In this document: positions 32,746 through 41,002 of the stretch, in pieces
How positions within the stretch are numbered: position 1 is the stretch's first letter
How the letters are laid out: each line of letters opens with the position of its first letter
From: Comamonadaceae bacterium
GTDB taxonomy: Bacteria; Pseudomonadota; Gammaproteobacteria; Burkholderiales; Burkholderiaceae_C
Assembly: GCA_015999985.1 (NCBI GenBank)
Contig: JAECRA010000006.1
Coordinates: 43,100 to 107,099 of the forward strand
DNA length: 64,000 bases
Direction: 5' to 3'
The notes under the pieces: model-generated
Databases searched by the model: none
Told to the model about the DNA's origin: nothing
The model's input: the letters and a program-made list of their open reading frames with translations, nothing else
Position numbers and translations under genes: made by a program

Positions 32746-33975
32746 TCATGCAAATGCTTGCTTGGCGCTCAGGTTTCGGCAGAACCGGGCGATACGCCTG
32801 GCTCCCTCCATGCATTCGTCGATATCGGCTACCAACGCCATACGCACATGCCCTTCGCCTGGGTCCATGCCGCCTTGTGCATTGGTGAGGTAGGTACCCG
32901 GCAAGACCTGCACGTTTTCAGCAGCCATCAATTCCTGCGCAAAGCGTTCGTCGCTGAGATGGGTGGAACGTACATCCACCCACAGGAAAAAGCCCGCACG
33001 CGGAACACGGACGGGAAGAACCTCCTGCAGGACAGGAATCACCTGTTCAAACTTTCGGCGATAGAGTTCACGATTTTCATGGACGTGCTCTTCGTCTTTC
33101 CAGGCTGCAATACTGGCGGCCTCCACGGCCTGGTTCATACCGCCACCGGAATATGACCGAAATTGCTCCACCCTTGCCAGTAGCGCCGCGTCTCCGGCAA
33201 TGAAGCCTGATCTCAGACCGGGCGCATTGGACCGCTTGGACAAGCTGAAAAATGTCGCCAGCCGCTCGAACCCTCTTCCGAGAATTGCCGCTGCCTGCAG
33301 CGCCCCCAGTGGAGGGTCGCCGTTGACATAGATCTCGCAGTAGCACTCGTCTGACACGATAATGAATCCGTACTCCTCAGAGAGCTGGAATACGGTGCGC
33401 CAGTCATCAAGCGACAGCGTGTCGCCGCGAGGATTGTCAGGCGAGCAAATGAAGAGCAGTTGTGTTCGTTTCCATACCTCTGCTGGTACCGCAGCGTAAT
33501 TGGCGGCGATGCCGGCATCTCCACCTGTAACAACATAGTGGGGTTGCATGCCAGACAGAATGACTGCACCGTCATAGACGGCATAGCCCGGATTGGGGCA
33601 AACGGCCAGTGCATCCGCCTTGGTCGAATCGAGTGCAGCCTGCACGAAAGAAAAAAGGCCTTCACGTGCACCATTGACCGGAAGGACCTCGGTGAGAGGA
33701 TTTATCTTCGCGGGGCTGAAACGAACCTCGAGCCAATCTGCAATAGCCTTGCGCAGGGCTTCGGATGCGTACATGACCGGGTAGGTATTGACGCTCGTCG
33801 CGGCCGCAGCGAGAGCCTCGGAAATGACCCCAGGCAGCGGATGCTTCGGTTCACCGATGCTGAATCGAATGAGAGGAAGGCCCTCAGGCTGAGGAATATC
33901 TGCCAGGAGCCTCGCCATCTTGGCCAGGGGGTAAGGCCCCAGTTGATCGATATAGGGATTCTTCACGGCGTTCAT
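32746..33975 (-). CDS. PLP-dependent aminotransferase, DapC-like
   Basis: A 409-residue class I/II aminotransferase resembling N-succinyldiaminopimelate aminotransferase (DapC) of beta-proteobacteria. The PLP lysine is Lys247 in FFSLSKRSNAPGLRSGF, and CSPDNPRGD and SDECYCEIY are the cofactor-anchoring motifs. It follows the cupin gene by only 7 bp and precedes the FAD dehydrogenase gene, so it belongs to an inducible catabolic unit rather than to lysine synthesis. It may transaminate an amino acid to its 2-oxoacid (or the reverse) in that pathway. The name dapC would be a risky transfer; I leave the symbol empty. Confidence 0.85.
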   Translation of the reverse strand: MNAVKNPYIDQLGPYPLAKMARLLADIPQPEGLPLIRFSIGEPKHPLPGVISEALAAAATSVNTYPVMYASEALRKAIADWLEVRFSPAKINPLTEVLPVNGAREGLFSFVQAALDSTKADALAVCPNPGYAVYDGAVILSGMQPHYVVTGGDAGIAANYAAVPAEVWKRTQLLFICSPDNPRGDTLSLDDWRTVFQLSEEYGFIIVSDECYCEIYVNGDPPLGALQAAAILGRGFERLATFFSLSKRSNAPGLRSGFIAGDAALLARVEQFRSYSGGGMNQAVEAASIAAWKDEEHVHENRELYRRKFEQVIPVLQEVLPVRVPRAGFFLWVDVRSTHLSDERFAQELMAAENVQVLPGTYLTNAQGGMDPGEGHVRMALVADIDECMEGARRIARFCRNLSAKQAFA

Positions 33976-33982
33976 GCAACTC

Positions 33983-34606
33983 CTACCTGGCCTCAGAGTC
34001 CGGGCGGATGATGGTCGGCGTCATATAGTTGGCGTTGTAATTGACCACCGTACCGGCGTCCAGGTCAAAACCAAGCCGTCCGTCAAGGCGCTCCAGCGGA
34101 CGACCATAAAGATGCAGGTGACGTATGACGTCATTACCCTGGCCGTGAATGCTGTGAATATCGTCTGGCATGAAACTCACCGTGGTGCCGGGTTGGACCA
34201 CCACAGACCGGACTACCTCCAGCTCTGCCCGTCCTGCCACGGACCCGTCGTCTTTCCTGGCGTAGACCCGGTTGGTCTCCTGCCCCTTGAGTGCGGCAAT
34301 CACAGCCCAGGTCGTATGGTTGTGCGGCTTGCTACTCTTGCCGGGCTGGAGCACATTCAAGTACAAAGCGAGGCCGTCGTCTGGCTCCACATGAATCTGA
34401 TAGAGCGCTATGCCCCCTGGATCGGTAGATGCAGGGTAGTCGGCTTCGTCGAACAAGCCAGGTGTGCCCGCCACTGCATCCAGCGCTGACTCGATCCTTG
34501 AAAGCGCCCGACGGTTGAGGCCTTCGACTGCGATCGCCCCCTGCACCTCATCCATGAGCGCCCTGACAGCCCCGCGCCTGCGCTCAACCGCGTTTTCTAT
34601 CGCCAT
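33983..34606 (-). CDS. Cysteine-dioxygenase-like cupin (locus A)
   Basis: A 207-residue single-domain cupin of the cysteine/thiol dioxygenase superfamily. The iron ligands are readable as His95 and His97 in KPHNHTTW and His151 in PDDIHSIHG; NRVYARKDDGSVAG follows the first motif. ATG 34606 is chosen because AGGAGAAGGA lies just upstream; ATG 34624 would place that site within the gene. It is the first gene of the cupin-aminotransferase-dehydrogenase unit. The enzyme probably adds O2 to a thiol to give a sulfinate; the exact thiol is unknown. It is clearly paralogous to the 53080 gene product. Confidence 0.82.
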   Translation of the reverse strand: MAIENAVERRRGAVRALMDEVQGAIAVEGLNRRALSRIESALDAVAGTPGLFDEADYPASTDPGGIALYQIHVEPDDGLALYLNVLQPGKSSKPHNHTTWAVIAALKGQETNRVYARKDDGSVAGRAELEVVRSVVVQPGTTVSFMPDDIHSIHGQGNDVIRHLHLYGRPLERLDGRLGFDLDAGTVVNYNANYMTPTIIRPDSEAR

Positions 34607-34968
34607 GAGATCCTTCTCCTGCATTGTCGTCAGGTGCGTCCATGCTCTTGGAGCACACTGACTTCTTGAGTTTCAAGCTTTTTCAGGAAAGAGGTTAGCA
34701 CTCAGGATATTTATCTATTCTTGTTTTTCTTGTAGTTTTACTTCTGAAAAATTGAAGTATGGGCGCGCTTCATTTGAAACAACGGTAAAGCGAAGACCAG
34801 TGCGCAAAGACAAAAAAAAGAGCCTATCAACATGTTGTGTTGATAGGCCCTTGTCAAAGACTCCTCGCTCTTTGTACTTGCAGCCGATCGGATCAGCAAA
34901 CCCTGCTGCGCCCTATTTTTGAAGCCACAGCCAGGGCCTTGGCCTCTCTGAAATTCTTCAGGGAGAGA
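34607..34968. other. Intergenic region between locus A and the lipoprotein gene
   Basis: This 362-bp region contains the promoter of the cupin-led unit (AT-rich part around 34680-34760) and the terminator of the lipoprotein gene at 34812-34848. No gene is seen. Confidence 0.6.
34812..34848 (-). terminator. Rho-independent terminator of the lipoprotein gene
   Basis: On the minus strand a perfect 11-bp stem (GCCTATCAACA at 34838-34848 in reverse; partner at 34822-34832) with a 5-base loop is followed by eight T residues (A-run 34812-34819 on the plus strand). It lies 120 bp beyond the lipoprotein stop codon. Confidence 0.88.
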
Positions 34969-36063
34969 TCAGTGGTAGGTGTAGGTCACGCTGTAAGGAA
35001 CCGTAATGGAGATGGGTGAAGTGATATTCACCGTGGCGCTCACTTGACCTACGTTTCCACTGAACGAGCAGCTGTTGATCGTCAGGCTTCCTGCGCCGCC
35101 GCTGTTCACCTGGGTGAGCGAGGCACTGTTGGCAGGGTCAGTGACCCAACCACAGAATTCAGCCTGGGAAGATGGCTTGGGAACGTTCAAAATGCTGATA
35201 GGCGCCATGGCCATGCCGCTCGCGGTGACATTGAGAGTCAGGGTGTAGTTACCGCCCGGGCCCTGAATGTCGGTTCCAGCATTGACGATGGTGGTGTAGT
35301 TATTGCTGAGCGAAATACGGAAGCTCTCTGGAACCGCAAAGCCACCAGATGCTGCGGCTGACAACAAGCCCGAGTAGTCGATGCCCGTTTGAGCCAATGC
35401 GAGACGGAAGGCCTGTAGTACTTCGTACAGCTTGTCCTTGGCCACCGGGCTGAATTGGGCGGTGAGTGGGTCCAGGGTTTTGAGTACGTCAAGCCCCAGT
35501 CCTACCCTCAGTTTGGCCAAGGCGTTTTCGATGGAGACCTGCGTCAAGCCGGAGAAGTCTGCGGGGCCATTGCTGCCCCACCATGTGGCAGGAATTTTTC
35601 CGGAAGCACTGGCCACCATCAAATCGGTCAATGGCGTGATGTTGATCTGGTCAAAGGCCAGCACCGCCGAATGGTAGGACTGCCCGGCAGGCAAGCTGCC
35701 ACCGGTGATCCTGACCGCACACGGAAGCGATTGGCCGGTGGTGTCAATCTGCCATGCACCTGACGAAGAAGTGACGGCACTCAGTGTGGCCGACGCACCC
35801 TGGCAAAGCAACTCCACCTTGCCCCCAGCTATCGGTGCATCAATGGCTGCGGTGCCCTTGACAGCGGACGTCGTTGGCGTTGTTGGCGTTGTTGGCGTTG
35901 TTGGCGTTGTTGGCGTTGTTGGTGTAGTTGGTGTAGTTGGTGTGGTCGGCTCAGCTGTATCGGTGTCATCGTCACCGCCTCCGCCACAAGCCGCGACACC
36001 AAGGACCAAAGCCAGAACGAGCAACCAACGGGACGACGATGTGGGGGCAAGCGCTCTCATCAT
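34969..36063 (-). CDS. Lipoprotein with TTP-repeat linker
   Basis: A 364-residue predicted lipoprotein. The signal peptide ends in the lipobox LGVAAC (Cys about residue 26), followed by a Gly/Asp run and then about eight Thr-Thr-Pro repeats as a flexible tether. The rest is a secreted domain of unknown family, with an initial segment like a carboxypeptidase-regulatory or transthyretin-like fold (GTAAIDAPIAGGKVELLC) and a Ser/Gly-rich C-terminus. It is divergent from the histidine-kinase gene, so it could be a target or a partner of that sensor. Function not recognised. Confidence 0.7.
   Translation of the reverse strand: MMRALAPTSSSRWLLVLALVLGVAACGGGGDDDTDTAEPTTPTTPTTPTTPTTPTTPTTPTTPTTSAVKGTAAIDAPIAGGKVELLCQGASATLSAVTSSSGAWQIDTTGQSLPCAVRITGGSLPAGQSYHSAVLAFDQINITPLTDLMVASASGKIPATWWGSNGPADFSGLTQVSIENALAKLRVGLGLDVLKTLDPLTAQFSPVAKDKLYEVLQAFRLALAQTGIDYSGLLSAAASGGFAVPESFRISLSNNYTTIVNAGTDIQGPGGNYTLTLNVTASGMAMAPISILNVPKPSSQAEFCGWVTDPANSASLTQVNSGGAGSLTINSCSFSGNVGQVSATVNITSPISITVPYSVTYTYH
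35871..35948. repeat. 9-bp tandem repeat coding Thr-Thr-Pro
   Basis: About eight units of a GTTGTTGGC-type nonamer (plus-strand reading) encode the TTP linker of the lipoprotein. The first units on the plus-strand left side are identical; the last three differ (GGTGTAGTT type). Slippage at such repeats changes the tether by three residues without a frameshift. Confidence 0.85.
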
Positions 36064-36125
36064 TTATGCACCTTTCTACTCAAAATGTATCGATACGTGT
36101 ATTCTTCGAGCTCTTGCCACGCCCC

Positions 36126-36149
36126 GCAATCCCGCGTACACGGGATTGC
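36126..36149. promoter_or_regulatory. Perfect 9-bp inverted repeat between lipoprotein and kinase genes
   Basis: GCAATCCCG (36126-36134) and CGGGATTGC (36141-36149) flank a 6-base loop, in the divergent gap 36064-36271. There is no T-run on either side, so it is more likely a protein-binding site than a terminator. A palindrome GTATCGATAC is at 36087-36096. Confidence 0.55.
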
Positions 36150-36271
36150 TGTACTCACTGAATGTATAGAAAATAGTTTGTTGTATCTAAATATTTCAAG
36201 CATTTGAAGCTCTGACTGGCCGGGCTTTTTCCATCGAATCCCCGCAGGCGCAACTTCCCCAACCCACTTAG

Positions 36272-38458
36272 ATGCAAGCTGCGGCTCCGCCCCTTTCCTC
36301 TGCACGGCTGCCACCCTCTCTCTGGCTGTTCGCCGTTCTGGCTTACTGCTTGATGGCCATGGCATTCACCGTGGGAATCGCTTTGCAAGTTCCCTCAATA
36401 GGCTTGCGGCTGGCTGCAGGGTCCAACGAGTCCGTCACCATCGTGCACAGCCAGATCGATGACGTTCCCAGTGGAGCTCGACTTATTTCAGTCAGCTCAC
36501 CCATTCAGGATGCGTTGCAGCTCACTTCCGAGGACGTGATGGAAGAGCCGGATGTGTTGCCCACCTATGACCGGCTGGACGCTTTCCTTTCTCGCCAGGA
36601 CGCCATGGCCCGCATGCTGGCAAGCAACTCAATGAACCTGCAATGGCAAGCCTCTGCGGACACGGCACTGAGAACCACCACGGTCGTACCTCGGCCCCGG
36701 GTTTTAAGTGAGCTGCCTTTTCTGTTCTGGTTTCAGGTGGCGGTTTCCATCGTGGGTTGCTTGATTGCTTGCTGGGTCTGGGTTTTGAGACCACAGGACT
36801 GGGGAGCACGGATGTTCGGCATCACGGGTCTGGCCTTTCCCGTCTTCGTCATGCCCGCGGCTATCTACAGCACCAGAGAACTCGCCCTGCCAGGCGCCCT
36901 GTTTCAAGGGCTCAGCCAACTGAACTACATCGGAACCGTGCAGTTCGGCGTGGCACTGGGCTGCATTTTTCTCCTGCATCCCAAGCTTTTGGTGCGGCCG
37001 GCGCACATCGTGTGGCCTTTCCTTCTGTTCAACCTGTGGTGCCTGGCTGATGCGTTGCGCTGGGTGCCCAGCCCGCATTGGGGCCGCCAGGCAGCCATTC
37101 TTGCCATGTTGTTGCAGGCAGTCACGCTGGCAACGCTTCAATGGATTGGGAACCGGGGCAACGCCTTGGCCCGTGCCAGCCTGCGTTGGCTCAGCCTTTC
37201 GTTGCTGGCGGGCAGCGGCCTTTTCATTGTGCTCATCATTGCCACCGCTGTCCTCGGGTGGCTGCCGATCATGCCGCAAGGCTACGCCTTCGGGTTCTTC
37301 CTGCTCATCTATGTGGGCATCGCATTGGGGCTGCGTCGCTACCGCCTGTTCGACCTAGACGAATGGGCATGGCGCATGTTGCTCTGGATTGGGGGGACCC
37401 TGGCGGTGGTAGGTGTCGACGCACTGCTCATCGTCTTTCTCGATTGGTCTGCAGGCACGGCTTTGGGAGCATCGTTGTGGATTTGCGGTGCGCTGTATTT
37501 TCCTGCCCGCCAGTGGTTATGGCAGCGCGTTGCCCATCGTTCCACCATGCAGGTACACGAGTTGATGCCCGATGTGGTGCGCATCGCATTTCAACCGTCC
37601 CGTCCTACGCAGGAAACGCTATGGGACGATCTGCTACGCCGCCTTCATGACCCCATGCAACTGGAGACCAGCGACTTCTCAGGCACGCAGGCCATGCTGG
37701 ACAGCACAGGACTCACCCTGGACGTTCCTGCATGCGGCGGCATCGGCCCGCGGAGACTGCGCTATGCCTCTCGAGGACAGCGCCTCTTTTCCTCCAAGGA
37801 TGCCGGATTTCTGAATGGTCTTTGCCACCTGATGGATCAAGCGCAAACCAGTAGAGACGCCTATGAGAGAGGGGCCAGTGAAGAACGCCGCCGCATTGCG
37901 CGGGACATGCATGACGACGTCGGTGCGCGCCTGCTCATGTTGATCCATCGCGCTGGCTCACCAGAACTGGCAGAGCTTGCGCGCGCCGCCATGCATGACC
38001 TTCGTACCGCTTTGCACGTTCTGGATGCGCAGGACATGCCTTTGGCCGATGCAGTGGCTGATTGGCGGGCCGAAGCCGGGGCACGTTGCGAAGCCGCTCA
38101 GGTGACGCTGACATGGAGCGCAGACCTGGGCGAAGACCCGCCTGCTCTTGCATCGCGTCAGAAAGCCGTGATGGAGCGCGCCTTGCGCGAAGGACTGACC
38201 AATGCATTGCGGCACGCCCGCCCCACCCACGTGGAAATTGCCATTGCGTTGCGATCAGATGAGTTGCGCCTGGCGCTACGCAACGACGGCGCCATAGGTG
38301 ATCCCACCAGTTGGGCCAAAGGCCGTGGGCTGCAGGGCATGCGCCATCGGCTGCAAACCTATGGCGGGAGTCTTCATACGGGCATTTCAGCGCGCGGCGG
38401 AGCCGAGTTGATAGTTCAAATGCCACTGTCGCCGACAGCGGTGCCGGAGCACACATGA
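36272..38458 (+). CDS. Membrane sensor histidine kinase, NarL/DesK type
   Basis: A 728-residue kinase. One helix near residues 17-40 precedes an extracytoplasmic domain (about 45-145, with a PDZ-like start), then about eight membrane segments span 150-415. The HisKA_3 domain has EERRRIARDMHDDVGARLL with phospho-acceptor His547, and the HATPase domain has EGLTNALRHARPTHVEI and GRGLQGMRHRL. The architecture, a long multi-helix sensor, is unusual compared with classic NarX. It overlaps the response-regulator gene by 4 bp. The stimulus is unknown; the divergent lipoprotein is a candidate input or output. Confidence 0.9.
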   Translation: MQAAAPPLSSARLPPSLWLFAVLAYCLMAMAFTVGIALQVPSIGLRLAAGSNESVTIVHSQIDDVPSGARLISVSSPIQDALQLTSEDVMEEPDVLPTYDRLDAFLSRQDAMARMLASNSMNLQWQASADTALRTTTVVPRPRVLSELPFLFWFQVAVSIVGCLIACWVWVLRPQDWGARMFGITGLAFPVFVMPAAIYSTRELALPGALFQGLSQLNYIGTVQFGVALGCIFLLHPKLLVRPAHIVWPFLLFNLWCLADALRWVPSPHWGRQAAILAMLLQAVTLATLQWIGNRGNALARASLRWLSLSLLAGSGLFIVLIIATAVLGWLPIMPQGYAFGFFLLIYVGIALGLRRYRLFDLDEWAWRMLLWIGGTLAVVGVDALLIVFLDWSAGTALGASLWICGALYFPARQWLWQRVAHRSTMQVHELMPDVVRIAFQPSRPTQETLWDDLLRRLHDPMQLETSDFSGTQAMLDSTGLTLDVPACGGIGPRRLRYASRGQRLFSSKDAGFLNGLCHLMDQAQTSRDAYERGASEERRRIARDMHDDVGARLLMLIHRAGSPELAELARAAMHDLRTALHVLDAQDMPLADAVADWRAEAGARCEAAQVTLTWSADLGEDPPALASRQKAVMERALREGLTNALRHARPTHVEIAIALRSDELRLALRNDGAIGDPTSWAKGRGLQGMRHRLQTYGGSLHTGISARGGAELIVQMPLSPTAVPEHT

Positions 38459-39099
38459 AGCACGCACTGCTGGTAGACGACTTGCCTGACGCACTTGCTA
38501 TCGTCGAAGCAGCCACACTCGCGGCCTTCGAGGGAGTGCAATGTTCAAGTGCACATGGCGTGCGCGAGGCCCTGGCTTTGATAGATACGCAGCCATTCGA
38601 ATTGGCATTGGTCGATCTTTCTCTTGGGGACGGGCACGGGCGTGATGTGATTCAGCGCTTGTCCCAGCGCCAACCTGATTGCGCCATCGTGGTTTCCACG
38701 ATTCACGATGATGACGAGAACCTCTTTCAGGCTCTGCAAGCTGGGGCCCAGGGTTATCTCCTGAAAGACCACCCCATTCCGTGGTTGACCTCCCAATTGC
38801 GAGGCATTGTGCAGGGCCAGCCACCGCTCTCGCCCGCCATCGCACGCCGGCTGCTGCGCCATTTCCAGAGCACGCCCTCACGGGGACAACACACTGTAGC
38901 CGGAGAAGAACAGCTGAGCACCAGAGAGCGAGAGGTGCTGGGCCTGCTGGCCCAGGGCGTTCGTATTGCAGATATTGGCGAATCTCTGGGCATATCGCGC
39001 CATACCGTCGGTGATCACGTCAAGAAAATCTACCGAAAGCTCAACATCAGCAGCCGCGCGGAAGCGGCACTTCGAGCCAGAGGTATGGGACTGGCGTGA
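38455..39099 (+). CDS. NarL/FixJ-type response regulator
   Basis: A 214-residue response regulator. The receiver domain has the acidic pocket (Asp8, Asp9), the phospho-acceptor Asp54 in ALVDLSLGDG and the Lys in GYLLKDHP. The C-terminal LuxR-type helix-turn-helix has LSTREREVLGLLAQGVRIADIG and ISRHTVGDHVKKIYRKL (quoted in part). ATG 38455 lies in the kinase stop codon (ATGA). It is the cognate partner of the kinase and may bind the palindromes near 36087 or 36126. Confidence 0.94.
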   Translation: MKHALLVDDLPDALAIVEAATLAAFEGVQCSSAHGVREALALIDTQPFELALVDLSLGDGHGRDVIQRLSQRQPDCAIVVSTIHDDDENLFQALQAGAQGYLLKDHPIPWLTSQLRGIVQGQPPLSPAIARRLLRHFQSTPSRGQHTVAGEEQLSTREREVLGLLAQGVRIADIGESLGISRHTVGDHVKKIYRKLNISSRAEAALRARGMGLA

Positions 39100-39115
39100 A
39101 AGAACACGCCTCAAG

Positions 39116-39129
39116 TTGATATGAATCAA
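39116..39129. promoter_or_regulatory. Perfect FNR/ANR-type box
   Basis: TTGAT (39116-39120), 4 bp, ATCAA (39125-39129) is an exact match to the FNR/ANR/DNR consensus TTGATNNNNATCAA. It is 35 bp upstream of the start of a Crp/Fnr-type gene and just after the response-regulator stop. A position so close to the start codon suggests either repression or activation from a nearby start site. Confidence 0.78.
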
Positions 39130-39163
39130 TGCTCTTTGGCCCGCGACAAGTCAAAGTTCTGCC

Positions 39164-39793
39164 ATGCTGAACCTGAGGTCTTTTGACTGGCCGGGTGAGA
39201 CCTGCACCTTACCCGCGGGCACCCAACTGATGCGACGTGCTGCCAAGACGTCCGAAGTGCTCTACCTCTCTGCCGGGCGAGTTGCGCTCGGCATGGTGGA
39301 GGGCGGTGAGCTGGCTCATCGCATGGGAATGGTGGAAGGGCCTTCCTGGATCAATGCCAGTTGCGCCGTGCTGGGACTCGCGCCAATGGCTGACGCCGTG
39401 GCTGAGACCAGCGTGCAGGTGCAACGAGTGCCGGTGCAGTCATTCAGGGAAAGTCTGGAAGAGCTGCCTGCCTCTGCCTTGAACGTTCTGCGAGACGTCG
39501 CCCTGGCTCATCGGCAGCAAGCGGAACTGGTCATCAGCCGCCTGGCCAAAGATGCTGAAGCCCGCTGCGCCGAATGGCTGCTGCGACATGCGGAACCAGC
39601 CGAAGGGGCGCCTGAGAAGCAGACCGTCCTGTTGCGCCAGCGAAAGTGCATCATTGCAGCCCAACTCGGAATTGCCCCCGAAACACTTTCGCGGGTACTG
39701 CGCCATATGCGCGAGCGTCAACTTATCAGCGGTTCTGGGCGTGTTCTGGATCTTCTGGACCCCCATGGCTTGCGCACGCTAGCCGGTGTTTGA
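39164..39793 (+). CDS. Crp/Fnr family transcriptional regulator
   Basis: A 209-residue regulator: a cNMP-binding-like beta-roll (about residues 5-110), a dimer helix, and a winged helix with RQRKCIIAAQLGIAPETLSRVLRHM (recognition-helix region about 165-185). The N-terminal Fe-S cysteines of FNR are lacking, so it is not a direct oxygen sensor; it resembles DNR/NNR-like or orphan Crp proteins. The FNR-type box upstream suggests oxygen-linked or autogenous control. Its stop is immediately adjacent to that of the convergent oxidoreductase gene. Confidence 0.88.
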   Translation: MLNLRSFDWPGETCTLPAGTQLMRRAAKTSEVLYLSAGRVALGMVEGGELAHRMGMVEGPSWINASCAVLGLAPMADAVAETSVQVQRVPVQSFRESLEELPASALNVLRDVALAHRQQAELVISRLAKDAEARCAEWLLRHAEPAEGAPEKQTVLLRQRKCIIAAQLGIAPETLSRVLRHMRERQLISGSGRVLDLLDPHGLRTLAGV

Positions 39794-40930
39794 TTAACGC
39801 TTGCGCAGGCGTGAAACCGACACCGCAGATGGATCAACCCCGTGCATCTGCAATTGGGGCGGCAAAGCCTTGGCTTGCAGCAAGCTTGCCGCCAAAAGAC
39901 TGGCTCCCGCTGCGCTCTGAATTCCATAGCCTCCCTGCCCGGCCAGCCAGAAAAAACCTGGGCACACGTCATCAAAACCAATCACTATCTCGCCATCAGG
40001 CACGAAGCTGCGAAGCCCGGCCCAGGTGCTGGCAGGCCTGCGAATGCTCAGGGAGGTGGCTTCCTCGATTCGATGGATTCCCATTGCAATGTCCAACTCT
40101 TCGGGCTGAACATCATGAGGGGAAACAGGGTCAGCGTTGGCCGGAGAACCGAGAATCTGTCCTGCGTCGGGTTTGAGATACCAATCTTCGCCGACGCTGA
40201 TCACTGCTGGCCACGCCGTGGCATTGACGCCTTCGGGTGCGCGAAAGGTGAACGCGCTGCGCCTGCGAGGCTCGATGCCAATGGGGGCGGCACCAAACAA
40301 GACGGCCACCTCATCAACCCATGCGCCAGCAGCATTGACCACACAAGTTCCGCGCAGCTGTTCTCCGCTTTCAAACTGCAGGGACCAGGCACCCTGCTCA
40401 TACTGCGCGCGAGTCAGCGCCCTTCCCGACAGCAGGGTAACGCCGCCTGCTTTGGCACCTCTTAGAAACCCCTGATGAATGGCATGCACATCCATGTCTT
40501 GAGCATTTGGATCGTACAGGGCCCCGGACAGAAGCTCAGCGCGCAAGACGGGCACTCTTTCCAGCGTCTCGCAAGCGCCCAGGCTTTGAAGCTCAGGGCA
40601 GGCACCAATCAATTCCTCACGCAAGCTTGCCAGGGCCGCTTCCTGACCGTGCATGGCCACGTACATGGCTCCACGCGGGTGAATCAGGGGTACATCTGCA
40701 AAACCTGGTGGGGGCTGCAGGTAGAAGCTTCGGCTTGCACGCGTCAACGCCCGCACCTGTGGCGGACCGTAGCTCTCCATGAACAGGGCAGCGGAGCGCC
40801 CGGTGCTGTGATAGCCGGGCTGCGCCTCGCGTTCAATCAAAAGCACAGAGGCGCCTGACCCAGCTAGCTGCCAGGCCAATGACGCCCCCGCCATGCCCGC
40901 GCCCAGAATGATGATGTCAAAGCTGTCCAT
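39794..40930 (-). CDS. FAD-dependent oxidoreductase (DAO family, DadA/glycine oxidase-like)
   Basis: A 378-residue flavoprotein of the DAO fold. The Rossmann start DIIILGAGMAGASLAWQLAG is at residues 4-23, followed by the ERE-type acidic residue (LIEREAQPGYHSTGRS) and the C-terminal FAD motif FFWLAGQGGYGIQSAAGAS. The family oxidises D-amino acids, glycine, sarcosine or N-substituted amino acids. ATG 40930 (MDSFDII) is chosen because the upstream 10 residues (from 40960) overlap the terminator. It is a single gene. Confidence 0.88.
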   Translation of the reverse strand: MDSFDIIILGAGMAGASLAWQLAGSGASVLLIEREAQPGYHSTGRSAALFMESYGPPQVRALTRASRSFYLQPPPGFADVPLIHPRGAMYVAMHGQEAALASLREELIGACPELQSLGACETLERVPVLRAELLSGALYDPNAQDMDVHAIHQGFLRGAKAGGVTLLSGRALTRAQYEQGAWSLQFESGEQLRGTCVVNAAGAWVDEVAVLFGAAPIGIEPRRRSAFTFRAPEGVNATAWPAVISVGEDWYLKPDAGQILGSPANADPVSPHDVQPEELDIAMGIHRIEEATSLSIRRPASTWAGLRSFVPDGEIVIGFDDVCPGFFWLAGQGGYGIQSAAGASLLAASLLQAKALPPQLQMHGVDPSAVSVSRLRKR

Positions 40931-40958
40931 GCCCTGATTCTGGCACGCCCAAAAGCAC

Positions 40959-40982
40959 AAAAGCCCGGCATGCCGGGCTTTT
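40959..40982 (-). terminator. Rho-independent terminator of the desaturase gene
   Basis: A perfect 12-bp palindrome AAAAGCCCGGCA/TGCCGGGCTTTT; on the minus strand it follows the desaturase stop by about 20 bp and is followed by a TTGTGCTTTT run. It could also work on the plus strand. Confidence 0.8.
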
Positions 40983-41002
40983 GGTGCAAAGAGAGCAGAT
41001 GG

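Noticed and set aside
35871..35948. Tandem repeat taken as a possible CRISPR array
   Set aside because: Units are contiguous 9-mers without spacers and encode the Thr-Thr-Pro linker of a lipoprotein.
36126..36149. Inverted repeat as a terminator
   Set aside because: There is no T-run on either strand and it lies between two divergent starts.
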